From positions 62,001 through 126,000 of the forward strand of contig CAJNCG010000002.1 in assembly GCA_905221205.1 (NCBI GenBank): 64,000 nucleotides of DNA, in the 5' to 3' direction. The DNA comes from a bacterium (lineage in GTDB: Bacteria > Bacillota > Bacilli > Lactobacillales > Streptococcaceae). Below the pieces are notes generated by a model, which ran no database searches, was not told the DNA's origin, and worked only from the letters and a program-made list of their open reading frames with translations. A program made the translations under genes and the position numbers. Below, piece by piece: positions 1 to 10,648 of this stretch. The number at the start of each line of letters is the position of its first letter. The first letter of the stretch is position 1.

Positions 1-2
1 AT

Positions 3-641
3 ATGGTATCCTACTGCTTTGTCGAAGGAAAAATCAAGCTCTTGCTAATCCGTCGCAAGGCTCACCCTTATCAAAACTGTTTGGCCTTGGTTGGAGGCTT
101 TATGGATAAGGGAGAAGATGCTGCTCATGCCTGTCAGCGAGAAGTAAGTGAAGAAGTTAATCTCGATCTTCCTTTGGAAAAAATCGAGCAATTGATGACC
201 GTATCGACTCCCGGCCGTGACCCACGGGGCTGGACAGTGACCATTGCCCACTTGGTTTATCTGCCTAGTCGTACCTTAGAACTTGTTCAAGCAGGAGACG
301 ATGCCAAGGATGTCGTTTTCGTAGATGTCGATTTTCAGACGGGCAAATGCTTCTTGGAGGGAGTCGAATTGGACGAGCAAGCCTTCGCTTTTGACCATTA
401 TGCCATTATTCAAGAATCCATCAAACGAATCCAAGGCCGTCTCGACTGGAATCCGACTTTCCTCTATCTGCTAGAGGAGGAGTTCACTGTCTATGAGGGG
501 ACTGAATTGGTCAATCTCATCAACCCCGGTCGACCAATCGTCAGCAATAACTTTCTCGTAAAATATGGCGAATATGTAGAAGAAGTCGGACTCAAACGAG
601 TGCCCAAAAAGAAACCAAGAAAAACCTATCGATTGAAATAA
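3..641 (+). CDS. NUDIX hydrolase, 5'-truncated by the window edge
   Basis: The NUDIX box GX5EX7REUXEEXGU is visible at about residues 33-55 (GFMDKGED...REVSEEVNL), so this is a Mg-dependent pyrophosphohydrolase of nucleoside-diphosphate derivatives. The region after residue 140 resembles the winged-helix-like tail of the ADP-ribose pyrophosphatase/NrtR-like NUDIX group (family knowledge). The first ATG lies two bases inside the window and falls in what should be the first core beta strand. The true start is therefore probably upstream and this entry is 5'-partial. The substrate cannot be told from sequence. A hairpin terminator follows at once. Confidence 0.85.
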   Translation: MVSYCFVEGKIKLLLIRRKAHPYQNCLALVGGFMDKGEDAAHACQREVSEEVNLDLPLEKIEQLMTVSTPGRDPRGWTVTIAHLVYLPSRTLELVQAGDDAKDVVFVDVDFQTGKCFLEGVELDEQAFAFDHYAIIQESIKRIQGRLDWNPTFLYLLEEEFTVYEGTELVNLINPGRPIVSNNFLVKYGEYVEEVGLKRVPKKKPRKTYRLK

Positions 642-647
642 AAAAAC

Positions 648-678
648 GAGGTCGGGACAAAGTTCCTGACCTCTTTAT
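648..678. terminator. Bidirectional intrinsic terminator
   Basis: An A-tract is followed by GAGGTC..., a short loop and ...GACCTC plus TTT, pairing over about 11 bases. It separates the NUDIX gene from the convergent small membrane protein gene and can serve both strands. Confidence 0.75.
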
Positions 679-714
679 GTACCATCATGAGATGGTTTTG
701 TGTTGTGACTGCTT

Positions 715-945
715 TTATGGGTGGCTATCTTTCTTAGAATTGCTCAACAGGTGAGTAAAAAAGTCTTTGTATAGATACTTGAGATATTTTTCGTGTAGGA
801 ATAACAAAGCTATATAGAAAATCATAAAGACTGTCGTCAGATAGAAAACATCAAATGTAGTCTGAGCGTAGCGAATTGCGGACTGATAAGACCAGAAAGC
901 TCCCAAAATCAACCAAGGAAGATACTTGTAATATTTGCTTAACAT
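715..945 (-). CDS. Small membrane protein of unknown function (76 aa)
   Basis: I do not recognise this protein. It has two hydrophobic stretches (about residues 9-22 and 33-50) that could span the membrane, and a charged Lys-rich C-terminus ending in SNSKKDSHP. The start is supported by GGAGGTG about 8 bases upstream, and a well-formed promoter lies at 979-1007. A near-consensus cre sits over the -35 element, so CcpA control is plausible. It is transcribed convergently with the NUDIX gene. Confidence 0.65.
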   Translation of the reverse strand: MLSKYYKYLPWLILGAFWSYQSAIRYAQTTFDVFYLTTVFMIFYIALLFLHEKYLKYLYKDFFTHLLSNSKKDSHP

Positions 946-978
946 AAGTCTACACCTCCAATATCCTATTTCAATGTT

Positions 979-1016
979 ATTATATTCCTTTGTCTAATAC
1001 AATGCAAGCGATTACA
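979..1016 (-). promoter_or_regulatory. Promoter with overlapping cre-like site
   Basis: On the minus strand TTGCAT (1002-1007) and TATAAT (979-984) are 17 bases apart. TGCAAGCGATTACA at 1003-1016 matches the cre consensus TGWAANCGNTNWCA at 13 of 14 positions and covers the -35 box. It would drive the 76-aa membrane protein gene. Confidence 0.65.
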
Positions 1017-1140
1017 CAAAAAACAAATTCAAATTTTAAAAGAAAAATCTCCTGTTTTTCTGTTTTATTACGAATAGAAGAGTAGGAGGAGTAAATATAT
1101 CTAAATGATGTGAGATTTTTAAAATAGTTTAGATAAATTG

Positions 1141-1169
1141 TTGACATATTTAAATCTCAATGTTACAAT
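1141..1169 (+). promoter_or_regulatory. Strong sigma-A type promoter for the lipoprotein gene
   Basis: TTGACA at 1141-1146, a 17-base spacer and TACAAT at 1164-1169, preceded by TGT (extended -10). It lies 55 bases before the lipoprotein start codon. Confidence 0.8.
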
Positions 1170-1223
1170 TATATTACAAAAAGATTTCTTTATATTTCTA
1201 AAATATTACAAAGGAGCAGAAAA

Positions 1224-1922
1224 ATGAAAAAGAAAACCTATGTTAAATTGATGGCAGCAACTGTATTGGCTTCTACCTTGCTACTGGGAGCTTGTGGAAA
1301 TAAAAAGGAAACCACTCAAACCAGCAGCTCTGCAAAAACAAGCCAATCATCAAGTTCTAAAGCAACTTCTTCTAACAAAGAAAGCAAGACTCAGAAGTCC
1401 TCAAGTTCAGCTTCATCTGAAAAGTCCAAGACATCTACTGACCAGTCTGTAGCAACTGCGACACCATCAGAAGCAACTCCTGCACCAGAGCAAAGACAAG
1501 GTCAAGAAGTGTCTAATCAACAGGCAGCTAGTCAACAACCCCCTGCTCAGGCTCCTTCAACTCAACAGACTCCTCAAGCCCAGTCTAACCAATCAAGCTA
1601 TGATCCTACAACTGACCGTAAACTTCAAGACAAGCAAGCAGAACAAAATAAACGCTACAAGGGTGTTTTAACTATGGTAGATGGTGATTTCTCAGCAGCA
1701 GCGGGCAACTGGAAGGGAGCTAGTGGCGAAACCATTACAGTTTCATCAGGTGGTCAATTCACAGTAGAATCTGCTGATGGAAAGAAAGAAAACTACTCTA
1801 TCAGAGGTTATTCTTATACTCTTGATGATGGCAAGTATAATGCCAAAATCGGTGGAGGAAAAGTCATCCAAATTACAACAGGAGCGGATGGCAAGGTTTC
1901 CAGTGTTGCTTTGAGTCAATAA
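1224..1922 (+). CDS. Ser/Gln-rich lipoprotein with C-terminal DUF6287-like domain
   Basis: The N-terminus is a lipoprotein signal: KKK, a hydrophobic core, then the lipobox LLGAC with the modified Cys near residue 24. Residues ~28-130 are a low-complexity Ser/Thr/Gln/Pro linker that would hold the C-terminal domain away from the membrane. Residues ~145-232 form a compact domain with a DGDFSAAAGNWKG motif, like the DUF6287 module of streptococcal lipoproteins (assignment from memory). It has its own strong promoter and an AAGGAG ribosome site, and ends at a bidirectional terminator, so it is monocistronic. The function is unknown; surface anchoring is the safe inference. Confidence 0.8.
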   Translation: MKKKTYVKLMAATVLASTLLLGACGNKKETTQTSSSAKTSQSSSSKATSSNKESKTQKSSSSASSEKSKTSTDQSVATATPSEATPAPEQRQGQEVSNQQAASQQPPAQAPSTQQTPQAQSNQSSYDPTTDRKLQDKQAEQNKRYKGVLTMVDGDFSAAAGNWKGASGETITVSSGGQFTVESADGKKENYSIRGYSYTLDDGKYNAKIGGGKVIQITTGADGKVSSVALSQ

Positions 1923-1957
1923 TAGCTCTCAGTATTTGAATTTTTACAATAAAAGAA

Positions 1958-1992
1958 AATCCGTCAGCTCAAATAAGAGTTGACGGATTATT
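1958..1992. terminator. Bidirectional terminator between the lipoprotein and isochorismatase genes
   Basis: AATCCGTCA-CTC and GAG-TGACGGATT form a ~12-bp stem with A/T tracts on both sides, between two convergent genes. Confidence 0.85.
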
Positions 1993-2544
1993 TTATACTT
2001 GTACTTGGGTTAAAAATTCTTCTGTAGTAAGAATTTGAGCAAACTCATCTTGTAGAGAAAGGAGATTAATCTCATGGATAGTCTCAGGAGAGATGGACTG
2101 ACCGTTTTTGTTAGATAGGGTAAAACTGGCAGTAGCATCTGCTAGTAAAGTGACTTCAAAACCAAGATTTGCTGCCATTCGTGTCGTAGTAGACACACAA
2201 TGAGGCAGGGTCAAACCAACAAGGACTAAATGACCAATCTGATTTTTTCGTAAATATGTTTCAAGATTTGTTCCAATAAAGGCGCTATTAACCGTTTTTT
2301 GAAAGACAGGTTCGGAAGCAACTGGTTCAAATCCACTTTTAAACTCTTGATTTTGTTTGTTATGAAATTGCGACTGGGGATTATCAGAAATATGTTGAAT
2401 GTGTAAGACTGGAAGAGCGTGTTTACGAAAGTATGCCAGTACCTTCAATGCTTGATGTTCAGCTTGAGGGTTGTTTCGTTCTCCCCAGCTAGGTCTATCA
2501 AATGCTTTTTGCATATCGATAATCAGTAGAGCAGTATGAACCAT
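1993..2544 (-). CDS. Isochorismatase-family cysteine hydrolase
   Basis: The 183-aa protein fits the isochorismatase/nicotinamidase fold. The Asp is in LLIIDMQKAF near residue 10, the Lys in VFQKTVNSAF and the nucleophilic Cys in LPHCVSTT, giving the family's Asp-Lys-Cys triad. Hydrolysis of an amide or vinyl ether is expected; the substrate is not evident. The open frame extends 43 codons further upstream into dus. I chose the ATG at 2544 because the family's first strand starts there and it lies one base after the dus stop codon. It is the last gene of the leftward hslO-dus operon. Confidence 0.85.
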   Translation of the reverse strand: MVHTALLIIDMQKAFDRPSWGERNNPQAEHQALKVLAYFRKHALPVLHIQHISDNPQSQFHNKQNQEFKSGFEPVASEPVFQKTVNSAFIGTNLETYLRKNQIGHLVLVGLTLPHCVSTTTRMAANLGFEVTLLADATASFTLSNKNGQSISPETIHEINLLSLQDEFAQILTTEEFLTQVQV

Positions 2545-2545
2545 T

Positions 2546-3526
2546 TTAAACCTTATCCAATTGCAGAAGGGCTTCAATCTCTGCCAGAGTGCTAGCTTGT
2601 GAAATAGCTCCACGGAGTTTAGCTGCGCCAGATGTTCCACGGAGGTAGTGAGGAGCGAGGCCACGGAATTCACGAACTGCGACGTTTTCCCCTTTGAGGT
2701 TAATCAAGCGTTTCAAGTGCTCGTAGGCAATTTTCATCTTGTCTTCAAAGGTCAAATCAGGGAGGATTTCTCCTGTTTCAAAGTAGTGGTTGATTTGGTT
2801 GAAGAGGTAAGGATTCCCCATGGCAGCACGGCCAATCATGACTGCGTCAGCACCGACTTCTTCGATACGTTGTTTGGCTTCTTGGACCGTACGGATGTCA
2901 CCGTTGGCGATGAATGGAATCTTGGTCAAAGCTTGAGCGACCTTGTGAAGGGTCTCGAGGTCTGCGTGGCCTGTGTACATTTGTTCGCGGGTACGGCCAT
3001 GCATGGCGAGGGCAGAAACACCTGCTGCTTCAGCAGCGAGGGCATTTTCTACTGCCAGAGACGGGTCAGCCCAGCCAGTACGCATTTTGACAGTAAGTGG
3101 GATATCAAGGACAGATTGGACCTTGTTGATGATAGAGTAAATCTTGTCTGGATCCTTGAGCCACATAGCACCAGCTTCATTCTTCACGATTTTATTAACT
3201 GGGCAGCCCATGTTGATATCCACGATATCGGTTTTGGTGTTTTCTTGGATGAATTCTGCTGCGCGTGCTAGGCTGTCTTCATCACTACCAAAAAGTTGGA
3301 TAGAGACAGGGTTTTCGCCCTCATCGATATGAAGCATGTGCAGGGTTTTTTCGTTGTTGTATTGGATTCCCTTGTCAGAGACCATTTCCATGACAACGAG
3401 TCCGGCTCCGAGCTCTTTTGCAATAGTACGAAAGGCTGAGTTGGTCACGCCAGCCATGGGCGCTAAAACGGTACGATTGGGAATCTCAACATTGCCAATC
3501 ATAAAAGGTGTATTAAGATTTGTCAC
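2546..3526 (-). CDS. dus: tRNA-dihydrouridine synthase (DusB-like)
   Basis: This FMN-dependent enzyme reduces uridines in the tRNA D-loop region. The sequence shows LAPMAGVTN (FMN contact, ~21-29), the catalytic Cys in [10 protein letters not shown] (C108), [15 protein letters not shown] and the phosphate-binding [10 protein letters not shown] selected the GTG start at 3526, giving 326 aa. It is preceded by GGAGGAA with good spacing and gives the usual N-terminus ([18 protein letters not shown]), whereas the longer open frame reads backwards into hslO. The start overlaps the end of hslO by 14 bases, so the two are translationally coupled. Confidence 0.93.
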   Translation of the reverse strand: MTNLNTPFMIGNVEIPNRTVLAPMAGVTNSAFRTIAKELGAGLVVMEMVSDKGIQYNNEKTLHMLHIDEGENPVSIQLFGSDEDSLARAAEFIQENTKTDIVDINMGCPVNKIVKNEAGAMWLKDPDKIYSIINKVQSVLDIPLTVKMRTGWADPSLAVENALAAEAAGVSALAMHGRTREQMYTGHADLETLHKVAQALTKIPFIANGDIRTVQEAKQRIEEVGADAVMIGRAAMGNPYLFNQINHYFETGEILPDLTFEDKMKIAYEHLKRLINLKGENVAVREFRGLAPHYLRGTSGAAKLRGAISQASTLAEIEALLQLDKV

Positions 3527-4385
3527 GAATGAGTTCCTCCAGGTCGTTTTCATCAAAGTTGTAAGTTGTTTGGCAGAATTGACAAGTGATTTCTGCCCCA
3601 TGGTCTTCCTCTTTCATTTCCTGTAAGTCTGAGCTTGGAAGGCTGGCAAGAGCGTTCATAAAGCGTTCATGGCTACAGTCACATTGGAAACGGATTTCTT
3701 CTTCAGAAAGACGCTTATAAGCCTCGTCACCGTAGATAGCCTTGAGAAGGGCTTCGATATGGTCTTCACTTTCCAGAAGCGTTGAGATAGCTGGCATTTC
3801 TTGGATGCGTTTTTCAAAGCGAGCAATCTCTTCTTCCTTGGCTCCTGGCAAGACTTGGACTAGGAAACCACCTGCAACCTTGACCTTGTCTTCTTCGTCC
3901 AAAAGAACATTGAGGCCGACTGCTGAAGGAGTTTGTTGGCTTTCAGTCAGGTAAAAGGCAAGATCTTCACCGATTTCCCCAGAGATGAGGGGAGTCATAG
4001 AGTTGTAAGGATTTCCAGTACCGTAGTCTGTGATAACGAGGAATTGACCATTGCCGACAAAAGGTCCGACAAGGACTTCACCAGTTGCAGTCTTTTTGAT
4101 GTCAACACCGGGATTTTGAACGTAACCTTTGACGTTCCCCTTGGTATCAGCGACGGTGATGATAGCACCTAGAGAGCTAGACCCTAGCACTTTAACTGTT
4201 AGTTTGGTATTTCCTTTTTCATTAGCTGCGAGAATCTGGCTGGCAATAAGAGTTCGACCAAGCGCTACAGTTGAGCTAGCTTGGGTTTGGTGTTTTTCTT
4301 GAGCAGTGCGGACGGTTTCTGTGCTATCAAGGACGAAAGCACGAAAGGCGCCGCTTTCTGATATAGTTTTAATAATTTTATCCAT
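3513..4385 (-). CDS. hslO: Hsp33 redox-regulated chaperone
   Basis: This cytoplasmic holdase is activated by oxidation of a zinc-binding cysteine cluster. The C-terminal motif is intact: CDC in [10 protein letters not shown] and CQFC about 30 residues later, i.e. CXC...CXXC. The N-terminal substrate-binding domain starts [12 protein letters not shown], the normal Hsp33 start. The 71-codon extension of the open frame upstream is rich in intergenic-type residues and was dropped. The protein is 290 aa, the usual length. It heads the operon with dus and the isochorismatase gene, divergent from the Mga-like regulator. Confidence 0.95.
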   Translation of the reverse strand: MDKIIKTISESGAFRAFVLDSTETVRTAQEKHQTQASSTVALGRTLIASQILAANEKGNTKLTVKVLGSSSLGAIITVADTKGNVKGYVQNPGVDIKKTATGEVLVGPFVGNGQFLVITDYGTGNPYNSMTPLISGEIGEDLAFYLTESQQTPSAVGLNVLLDEEDKVKVAGGFLVQVLPGAKEEEIARFEKRIQEMPAISTLLESEDHIEALLKAIYGDEAYKRLSEEEIRFQCDCSHERFMNALASLPSSDLQEMKEEDHGAEITCQFCQTTYNFDENDLEELIRDKS

Positions 4386-4549
4386 AGCTACTATTTTAGC
4401 ACAAAAATTCCCAAAGGGGGAGCCGTGTGTTTGCTGATTTTCAGGATAATAGACCAGAAAATCAGCAGGTAAATAAAAAGAGAAACAGATTATTTTAGCA
4501 TTTGTAAGATTTATGCTATGCTTAAGGTAGAAAATGAAAGGGGTAACAA

Positions 4550-5977
4550 ATGTATTTAGGAGACTTGATGGAAAAGGCTGAATCTGGCCAATTTTCAATC
4601 CTTTCCTTTCTATTACAAGAGTCTCAGACGACTGTCAAGGCTGTAATGGAGGAAACAGGATTTTCAAAAGCAACCCTAACCAAATATGTCACCCTGCTCA
4701 ATGACAAGGCTTTGGACAGTGGTTTAGAGCTGAACATCTCCTTAGAAGATGAAAATCTGCGTCTGTCGATTGGTGCAGCTACCAAGGGGAGAGATATCCG
4801 TAGCCTGTTTTTGGAGAATGCTGTTAAATATCAGATTCTTGTTTATCTTCTTTACCACCAACAGTTTTTGGCCCATCAGCTGGCTCAAGAATTGATGATT
4901 AGTGAGGCTACGCTTGGCCGCCACCTAGCTAGTTTAAATCAGATTTTGTCAGAATTTGACTTATCCATCCAAAATGGACGGTGGCGAGGTCCAGAACATC
5001 AAATTCGCTATTTCTATTTCTGTCTTTTCCGCAAGGTTTGGTCGAGTCAGGAGTGGGAAGGTCACATGCAGAAACCAGAGAGAAAACAGGAGATTGCCAC
5101 TTTAGAAGAAATCTGCGGTGCAAGCTTGTCTTCGGGGCAGAAATTGGACTTGGTTCTCTGGGCTCACATCAGTCAACAACGTCTCCGGGTTAATGCCTGT
5201 CAGTTTCAAGTCATAGAAGAGAAAATGCGAGGGTATTTTGACAATATTTTCTACCTTCGTTTGCATCGAAAGGCTCCGTCCTTTTTTGCTGGGCAACACA
5301 TCCCTCTAGGAACTGAGGATGGTGAGATGATGATATTTTTCTCTTTCCTCCTATCTCATCGTATTCTTCCCCTCCATACTATGGAGTATATTCTTGGTTT
5401 TGGAGGGCAGTTGGCAGATTTGCTGACGCAATTGATTCAAGAAATGAAGAAAGAGGAGTTGCTAGGCGGTTATACAGAGGACCATGTCACCTATGAACTT
5501 AGTCAGCTTTGTGGTCAAGTTTATCTATACAAGGGCTATATTTTACAGGATCAGTACAGATACCAGACAGAGAATCGTCATCCTTATTTGTTGATGGAAC
5601 ATGATTTTAAGGAGACCGCAGAAGAGATTTTTCATGCTTTACCTGCTTTTCAGCAGGGGACGGATTTGGATAAGAAAATTCTCTGGGAATGGCTGCAGTT
5701 AATCGAATATATGGCTGAAAATGGTAGCCAGCATATGCGGATTGGTCTGGATTTGACATCTGGTTTTCTTGTCTTTTCAAGGATGGCAGCCATTTTGAAA
5801 CGGTATCTGGAATACAATCGTTTTATTACCATTGAAGCCTATGAGCCTAGTCGGCATTATGATTTGCTGGTTACCAATAACCCGATTCATAAGAAGGAGC
5901 AGACACCAGTATATTATTTAAAAAATGACTTGGATATGGAAGATTTGGCAGCGATTCGCCAGTTATTATTTAGTTAA
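4550..5977 (+). CDS. Mga-like (M-protein trans-acting positive regulator family) transcription regulator
   Basis: The 475-aa protein has two N-terminal helix-turn-helix segments (about residues 12-60 and 85-135, e.g. [17 protein letters not shown]), a long helical PRD-like middle, and a C-terminal EIIB-like stretch ending [10 protein letters not shown]...YYLKNDL. This is the Mga/AtxA architecture. It sits directly upstream of glpKOF on the same strand, as in pneumococcus, where a Mga-family gene precedes glp (from memory). Local control of glycerol use is possible but not shown. Start: the ATG follows a GGGG-containing site at about -10. A second in-frame ATG lies 6 codons on. Confidence 0.8.
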   Translation: MYLGDLMEKAESGQFSILSFLLQESQTTVKAVMEETGFSKATLTKYVTLLNDKALDSGLELNISLEDENLRLSIGAATKGRDIRSLFLENAVKYQILVYLLYHQQFLAHQLAQELMISEATLGRHLASLNQILSEFDLSIQNGRWRGPEHQIRYFYFCLFRKVWSSQEWEGHMQKPERKQEIATLEEICGASLSSGQKLDLVLWAHISQQRLRVNACQFQVIEEKMRGYFDNIFYLRLHRKAPSFFAGQHIPLGTEDGEMMIFFSFLLSHRILPLHTMEYILGFGGQLADLLTQLIQEMKKEELLGGYTEDHVTYELSQLCGQVYLYKGYILQDQYRYQTENRHPYLLMEHDFKETAEEIFHALPAFQQGTDLDKKILWEWLQLIEYMAENGSQHMRIGLDLTSGFLVFSRMAAILKRYLEYNRFITIEAYEPSRHYDLLVTNNPIHKKEQTPVYYLKNDLDMEDLAAIRQLLFS

Positions 5978-6061
5978 AAGGCTTGGTGGTTCCAGGTCTT
6001 TTTTGTGAAATTTACACAATCTCCTCACATTTTTTTAAAAATTAAAAAAAGTTGATAAACG

Positions 6062-6085
6062 AGAAAGCGCTTTATTTTGTATACT
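6062..6085 (+). promoter_or_regulatory. glpKOF promoter region with cre-like site
   Basis: AGAAAGCGCTTTAT (6062-6075) matches the palindromic cre core TGAAAGCGCTTTCA at 11 of 14 positions. It lies just before a -10 box TATACT (6080-6085). TTGATA at 6052-6057 is too far away (22 bases) for a normal -35, so activator dependence is possible. The position implies CcpA repression of glycerol genes. Confidence 0.65.
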
Positions 6086-6091
6086 AGTTAG

Positions 6092-7645
<1,554 letters not shown>

Positions 7646-7686
7646 TACTGGAAGAATAAAGCGACTCAGTTAGAAAGTGTGTAAAT

Positions 7687-9513
7687 ATGGAATTTTCAAA
7701 GAAAACACGTGAATTGTCAATAAAAAAAATGCAAGAACGTACCTTGGATCTCTTGATTATCGGTGGGGGAATCACAGGGGCTGGTGTAGCCTTGCAGGCG
7801 GCAGCTAGTGGTCTTGAGACTGGTTTGATTGAAATGCAGGACTTCGCAGAAGGAACATCTAGCCGTTCAACAAAATTGGTCCACGGAGGTCTTCGTTACC
7901 TCAAACAATTTGACGTAGAAGTGGTGTCAGATACGGTTTCTGAACGTGCAGTAGTTCAACAAATCGCTCCACACATTCCAAAACCAGACCCAATGCTTTT
8001 ACCAGTTTACGATGAGAATGGAGCGACCTTTAGTCTTTTCCGTCTCAAAGTAGCCATGGATTTGTATGACCTTTTGGCAGGGGTTAATAACACGCCAGCT
8101 GCCAACAAGGTCTTGAGCAAGGAAGAAGTCTTGGAACGCCAGCCAAACTTGAAGAAAGAAGGCTTGGTAGGAGGTGGGGTTTATCTTGACTTCCGTAACA
8201 ACGATGCGCGTCTTGTGATTGAAAATATCAAACGTGCCAACCAAGATGGTGCCCTCATTGCCAACCACGTTAAGGCAGAAGGCTTCCTCTTTGACGAAAG
8301 TGGCAAGATTACAGGTGTTGTAGCTCGTGATTTGTTGACAGACCAAGTATTTGAAATCAAGGCCCGTCTGGTGATTAACACAACAGGTCCTTGGAGTGAT
8401 AAGGTACGCAATTTGTCTAATAAGGGAACACAATTCTCACAAATGCGTCCAACTAAGGGAGTTCACTTGGTAGTGGATTCAAGCAAGATCAAAGTTTCAC
8501 AGCCAGTTTACTTTGACACAGGTTTGGGAGATGGCCGTATGGTCTTTGTTCTCCCACGTGAAAACAAAACCTACTTTGGTACAACGGATACTGACTACAC
8601 AGGTGATTTGGAACATCCAAAAGTGACGCAGGAAGATGTAGATTACCTGCTTGGCATTGTCAACAACCGCTTCCCAGAAGCAAATATCACCATTGATGAT
8701 ATCGAAAGCAGCTGGGCAGGTCTTCGTCCATTGATCGCAGGTAATAGCGCTTCTGACTACAATGGAGGAAATAACGGCACTATTAGCGATGAAAGCTTCA
8801 ATACCTTGATTGCGACTGTCGAAGCTTATCTATCGAAAGAAAAAACGCGTGAAGATGTTGAATCTGCTGTCAGCAAGCTTGAAAGCAGTACATCTGAGAA
8901 ACATTTGGATCCATCTGCAGTTTCACGTGGTTCTAGCTTGGACCGTGATGATAATGGCCTTTTGACCCTTGCTGGCGGTAAAATCACAGACTACCGTAAG
9001 ATGGCTGAAGGAGCTATGGAGCGCGTGGTTGACATCCTCAAAGCAGAATTTGACCGTAGCTTTAAACTCATCAACTCTAAGACTTACCCTGTTTCAGGTG
9101 GAGAATTGAACCCAGCAAATGTGGACTCAGAAATCGAAGCCTTTGCGCAACTTGGAGTATCACGTGGTTTGGATAGCAAGGAAGCTCATTACCTAGCAAA
9201 TCTTTATGGTTCAAATGCACCGAAGGTCTTTGCCCTTGCTCACAGCTTGGAACAAGCGCCAGGACTCAGCTTGTCAGACACCTTGTCCCTTCACTATGCA
9301 ATGCGCAATGAGTTGGCTCTTAGCCCAGTTGACTTCCTCCTTCGTCGTACCAACCATATGCTCTTCATGCGTGATAGCTTGGATAGCATCGTTGAACCAG
9401 TTTTGAATGAAATGGGACGATTCTATGATTGGTCAGAAGAAGAAAAAGCAGCCTACCGTGCGGATGTCGAAGCAGCTCTTGCTAACAATGATTTAGCAGA
9501 ATTAAAAAATTAA
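7687..9513 (+). CDS. glpO: Alpha-glycerophosphate oxidase
   Basis: This FAD enzyme oxidises glycerol-3-phosphate to dihydroxyacetone phosphate with O2 and releases H2O2. The dinucleotide motif GGGITGAG is at residues 26-33 and the FAD-contact segment SRSTKLVHGGLRYL follows. The 608-aa length includes the ~50-residue charged insert (SKEKTREDVES..., about 380-415) typical of lactic-acid-bacterial GlpO and absent from respiratory GlpD, which supports oxidase rather than dehydrogenase. No good Shine-Dalgarno precedes the ATG; translation may depend on coupling from glpK, 41 bases upstream. The frame is intact. Confidence 0.95.
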   Translation: MEFSKKTRELSIKKMQERTLDLLIIGGGITGAGVALQAAASGLETGLIEMQDFAEGTSSRSTKLVHGGLRYLKQFDVEVVSDTVSERAVVQQIAPHIPKPDPMLLPVYDENGATFSLFRLKVAMDLYDLLAGVNNTPAANKVLSKEEVLERQPNLKKEGLVGGGVYLDFRNNDARLVIENIKRANQDGALIANHVKAEGFLFDESGKITGVVARDLLTDQVFEIKARLVINTTGPWSDKVRNLSNKGTQFSQMRPTKGVHLVVDSSKIKVSQPVYFDTGLGDGRMVFVLPRENKTYFGTTDTDYTGDLEHPKVTQEDVDYLLGIVNNRFPEANITIDDIESSWAGLRPLIAGNSASDYNGGNNGTISDESFNTLIATVEAYLSKEKTREDVESAVSKLESSTSEKHLDPSAVSRGSSLDRDDNGLLTLAGGKITDYRKMAEGAMERVVDILKAEFDRSFKLINSKTYPVSGGELNPANVDSEIEAFAQLGVSRGLDSKEAHYLANLYGSNAPKVFALAHSLEQAPGLSLSDTLSLHYAMRNELALSPVDFLLRRTNHMLFMRDSLDSIVEPVLNEMGRFYDWSEEEKAAYRADVEAALANNDLAELKN

Positions 9514-9520
9514 GAAAAAG

Positions 9521-9567
9521 GAAAAGAGGTGGAGGGCAGTATTCCTTGTCGCCCGCCCCTTCTTTTT
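9521..9567 (+). terminator. Intercistronic terminator-like hairpin before glpF
   Basis: GAGGTGGAGGGC pairs with GCCCGCCCCTTC (two internal mismatches, stem extended by A-T pairs) and is followed by TTTTT, only 16 bases before the glpF start. It could attenuate glpF relative to glpKO or stabilise the upstream message. Confidence 0.6.
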
Positions 9568-9582
9568 AATGGAGACAGAAAG

Positions 9583-10287
9583 ATGATGAATGAATTATTT
9601 GGAGAATTTTTGGGGACTTTAATCCTGATTCTTCTAGGAAATGGTGTTGTTGCAGGTGTGGTTCTTCCAAAAACTAAGAGCAACAGTTCAGGTTGGATTG
9701 TGATTACTATGGGTTGGGGGATTGCAGTTGCGGTTGCAGTATTTGTATCTGGCAAGCTCAGTCCAGCTCATTTAAACCCAGCTGTGACAATTGGTGTAGC
9801 CTTAAAAGGTGGTTTGCCTTGGGCATCCGTTTTCCCATACATCCTGGCTCAGTTTGCAGGGGCTATGCTCGGTCAGATTTTGGTTTGGTTGCAATTTAAA
9901 CCACACTATGAAGCAGAAGACAATGCAGGCAATATCTTGGCAACCTTCAGTACAGGACCAGCCATCAAGGATACTGTATCAAACTTGATAAGCGAAATCC
10001 TTGGCACCTTTGTTTTGGTGTTGACAATCTTTGCTTTGGGTCTTTACGATTTTCAGGCAGGTATAGGAACTTTTGCAGTTGGTACCTTGATTGTAGGTAT
10101 CGGTCTGTCACTTGGTGGGACAACAGGTTATGCATTGAACCCTGCGCGTGACCTTGGCCCTCGTATCATGCACAGCATCTTGCCAATTCCAAACAAGGGA
10201 GACGGAGACTGGTCTTATGCTTGGATTCCAGTTGTGGGACCTGTTATCGGTGCTGCCTTGGCCGTGCTTGTATTCTCACTTTTCTAA
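9583..10287 (+). CDS. glpF: Glycerol uptake facilitator (aquaglyceroporin)
   Basis: This is an MIP-family channel of 234 aa with six hydrophobic segments and both NPA boxes, HLNPAVTIG (first half) and ALNPARDLGPR (second half). The Asp after the second NPAR is the glycerol-type mark that separates GlpF from water channels. I chose the ATG at 9583, preceded by GGAG at about -12. The longer frame begins inside the upstream hairpin. It brings glycerol in for GlpK and completes the glp operon. Confidence 0.95.
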   Translation: MMNELFGEFLGTLILILLGNGVVAGVVLPKTKSNSSGWIVITMGWGIAVAVAVFVSGKLSPAHLNPAVTIGVALKGGLPWASVFPYILAQFAGAMLGQILVWLQFKPHYEAEDNAGNILATFSTGPAIKDTVSNLISEILGTFVLVLTIFALGLYDFQAGIGTFAVGTLIVGIGLSLGGTTGYALNPARDLGPRIMHSILPIPNKGDGDWSYAWIPVVGPVIGAALAVLVFSLF

Positions 10288-10310
10288 TTTAGAAAACATT
10301 TATTTTGATA

Positions 10311-10430
10311 GAGCTTGGGCAAAAACTCAATTTCAGGAAAAAATGAAGTAAATCTTCTCACAATAAAACGCATAGTATCAAATTTTTCAATACCTGATAT
10401 TATGCGTTTTTCTTATTGCTAAGACTTTTT
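10311..10430 (-). repeat. ~120-bp repeat element, copy A (inverted relative to copy B)
   Basis: Read on the minus strand it matches copy B at 14846-14968 almost end to end. It starts with AAAAAGTCTT, has the central hairpin GCATAaTATCAGG / TGATAcTATGC, then GAAGATTTACTT and GAAATTGAGTTTTT. The central hairpin plus T-tract can act as a terminator for glpF. It looks like a miniature inverted-repeat or RUP-type element, but I cannot assign it to a named family from sequence alone. Confidence 0.8.
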
Positions 10431-10486
10431 CTCCAATCACTTTTTCGATTGAAGATGTAAGTATTTTAGTAACTAACTTCTTAGTA

Positions 10487-10558
10487 TTAGCCAACAACGA
10501 TAATCATAATTCCTCCCAAAATTAGGAATAATAAAGGCAATAGTTTTTGTTTTTTCAT
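10487..10558 (-). CDS. shp: Short hydrophobic peptide (SHP) pheromone precursor, 23 aa
   Basis: The peptide begins MKKQK, has a Leu-rich core (LLPLLFLILGG) and ends IMIIVVG. This is the SHP layout: Lys-rich start, hydrophobic body, aliphatic C-terminus. It resembles SHP1358 of S. thermophilus, whose mature form ends IIVIVVG (from memory), but has Gly-Gly where that group has Glu-Gly. It is transcribed divergently from the rgg gene 90 bases away, the classic arrangement. A GAGG ribosome site is about 9 bases from the ATG. The exported C-terminal 7-9 residues would be re-imported by the oligopeptide permease to bind Rgg (family knowledge). Confidence 0.85.
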   Translation of the reverse strand: MKKQKLLPLLFLILGGIMIIVVG

Positions 10559-10573
10559 GTGAAATACCTCACT

Positions 10574-10601
10574 TTTACTTTCCTCTATTTTGTGTTAAAA
10601 T
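10574..10601 (+). promoter_or_regulatory. Probable rgg promoter in the rgg-shp divergent region
   Basis: TTTACT (10574-10579) and TAAAAT (10596-10601) with a TGT extended -10 just before it, on the plus strand. The 90-base gap between the two start codons must also hold the shp promoter and any Rgg operator. Confidence 0.5.
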
Positions 10602-10648
10602 ATTAAAAATCAAAAACTGTTCCCATATATGCTTGTTGGAGAGATATT

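Noticed and set aside
2648..3271. 207-aa plus-strand open frame opposite dus
   Set aside because: It is a shadow of the conserved dus gene; it has no ribosome site and no family features.
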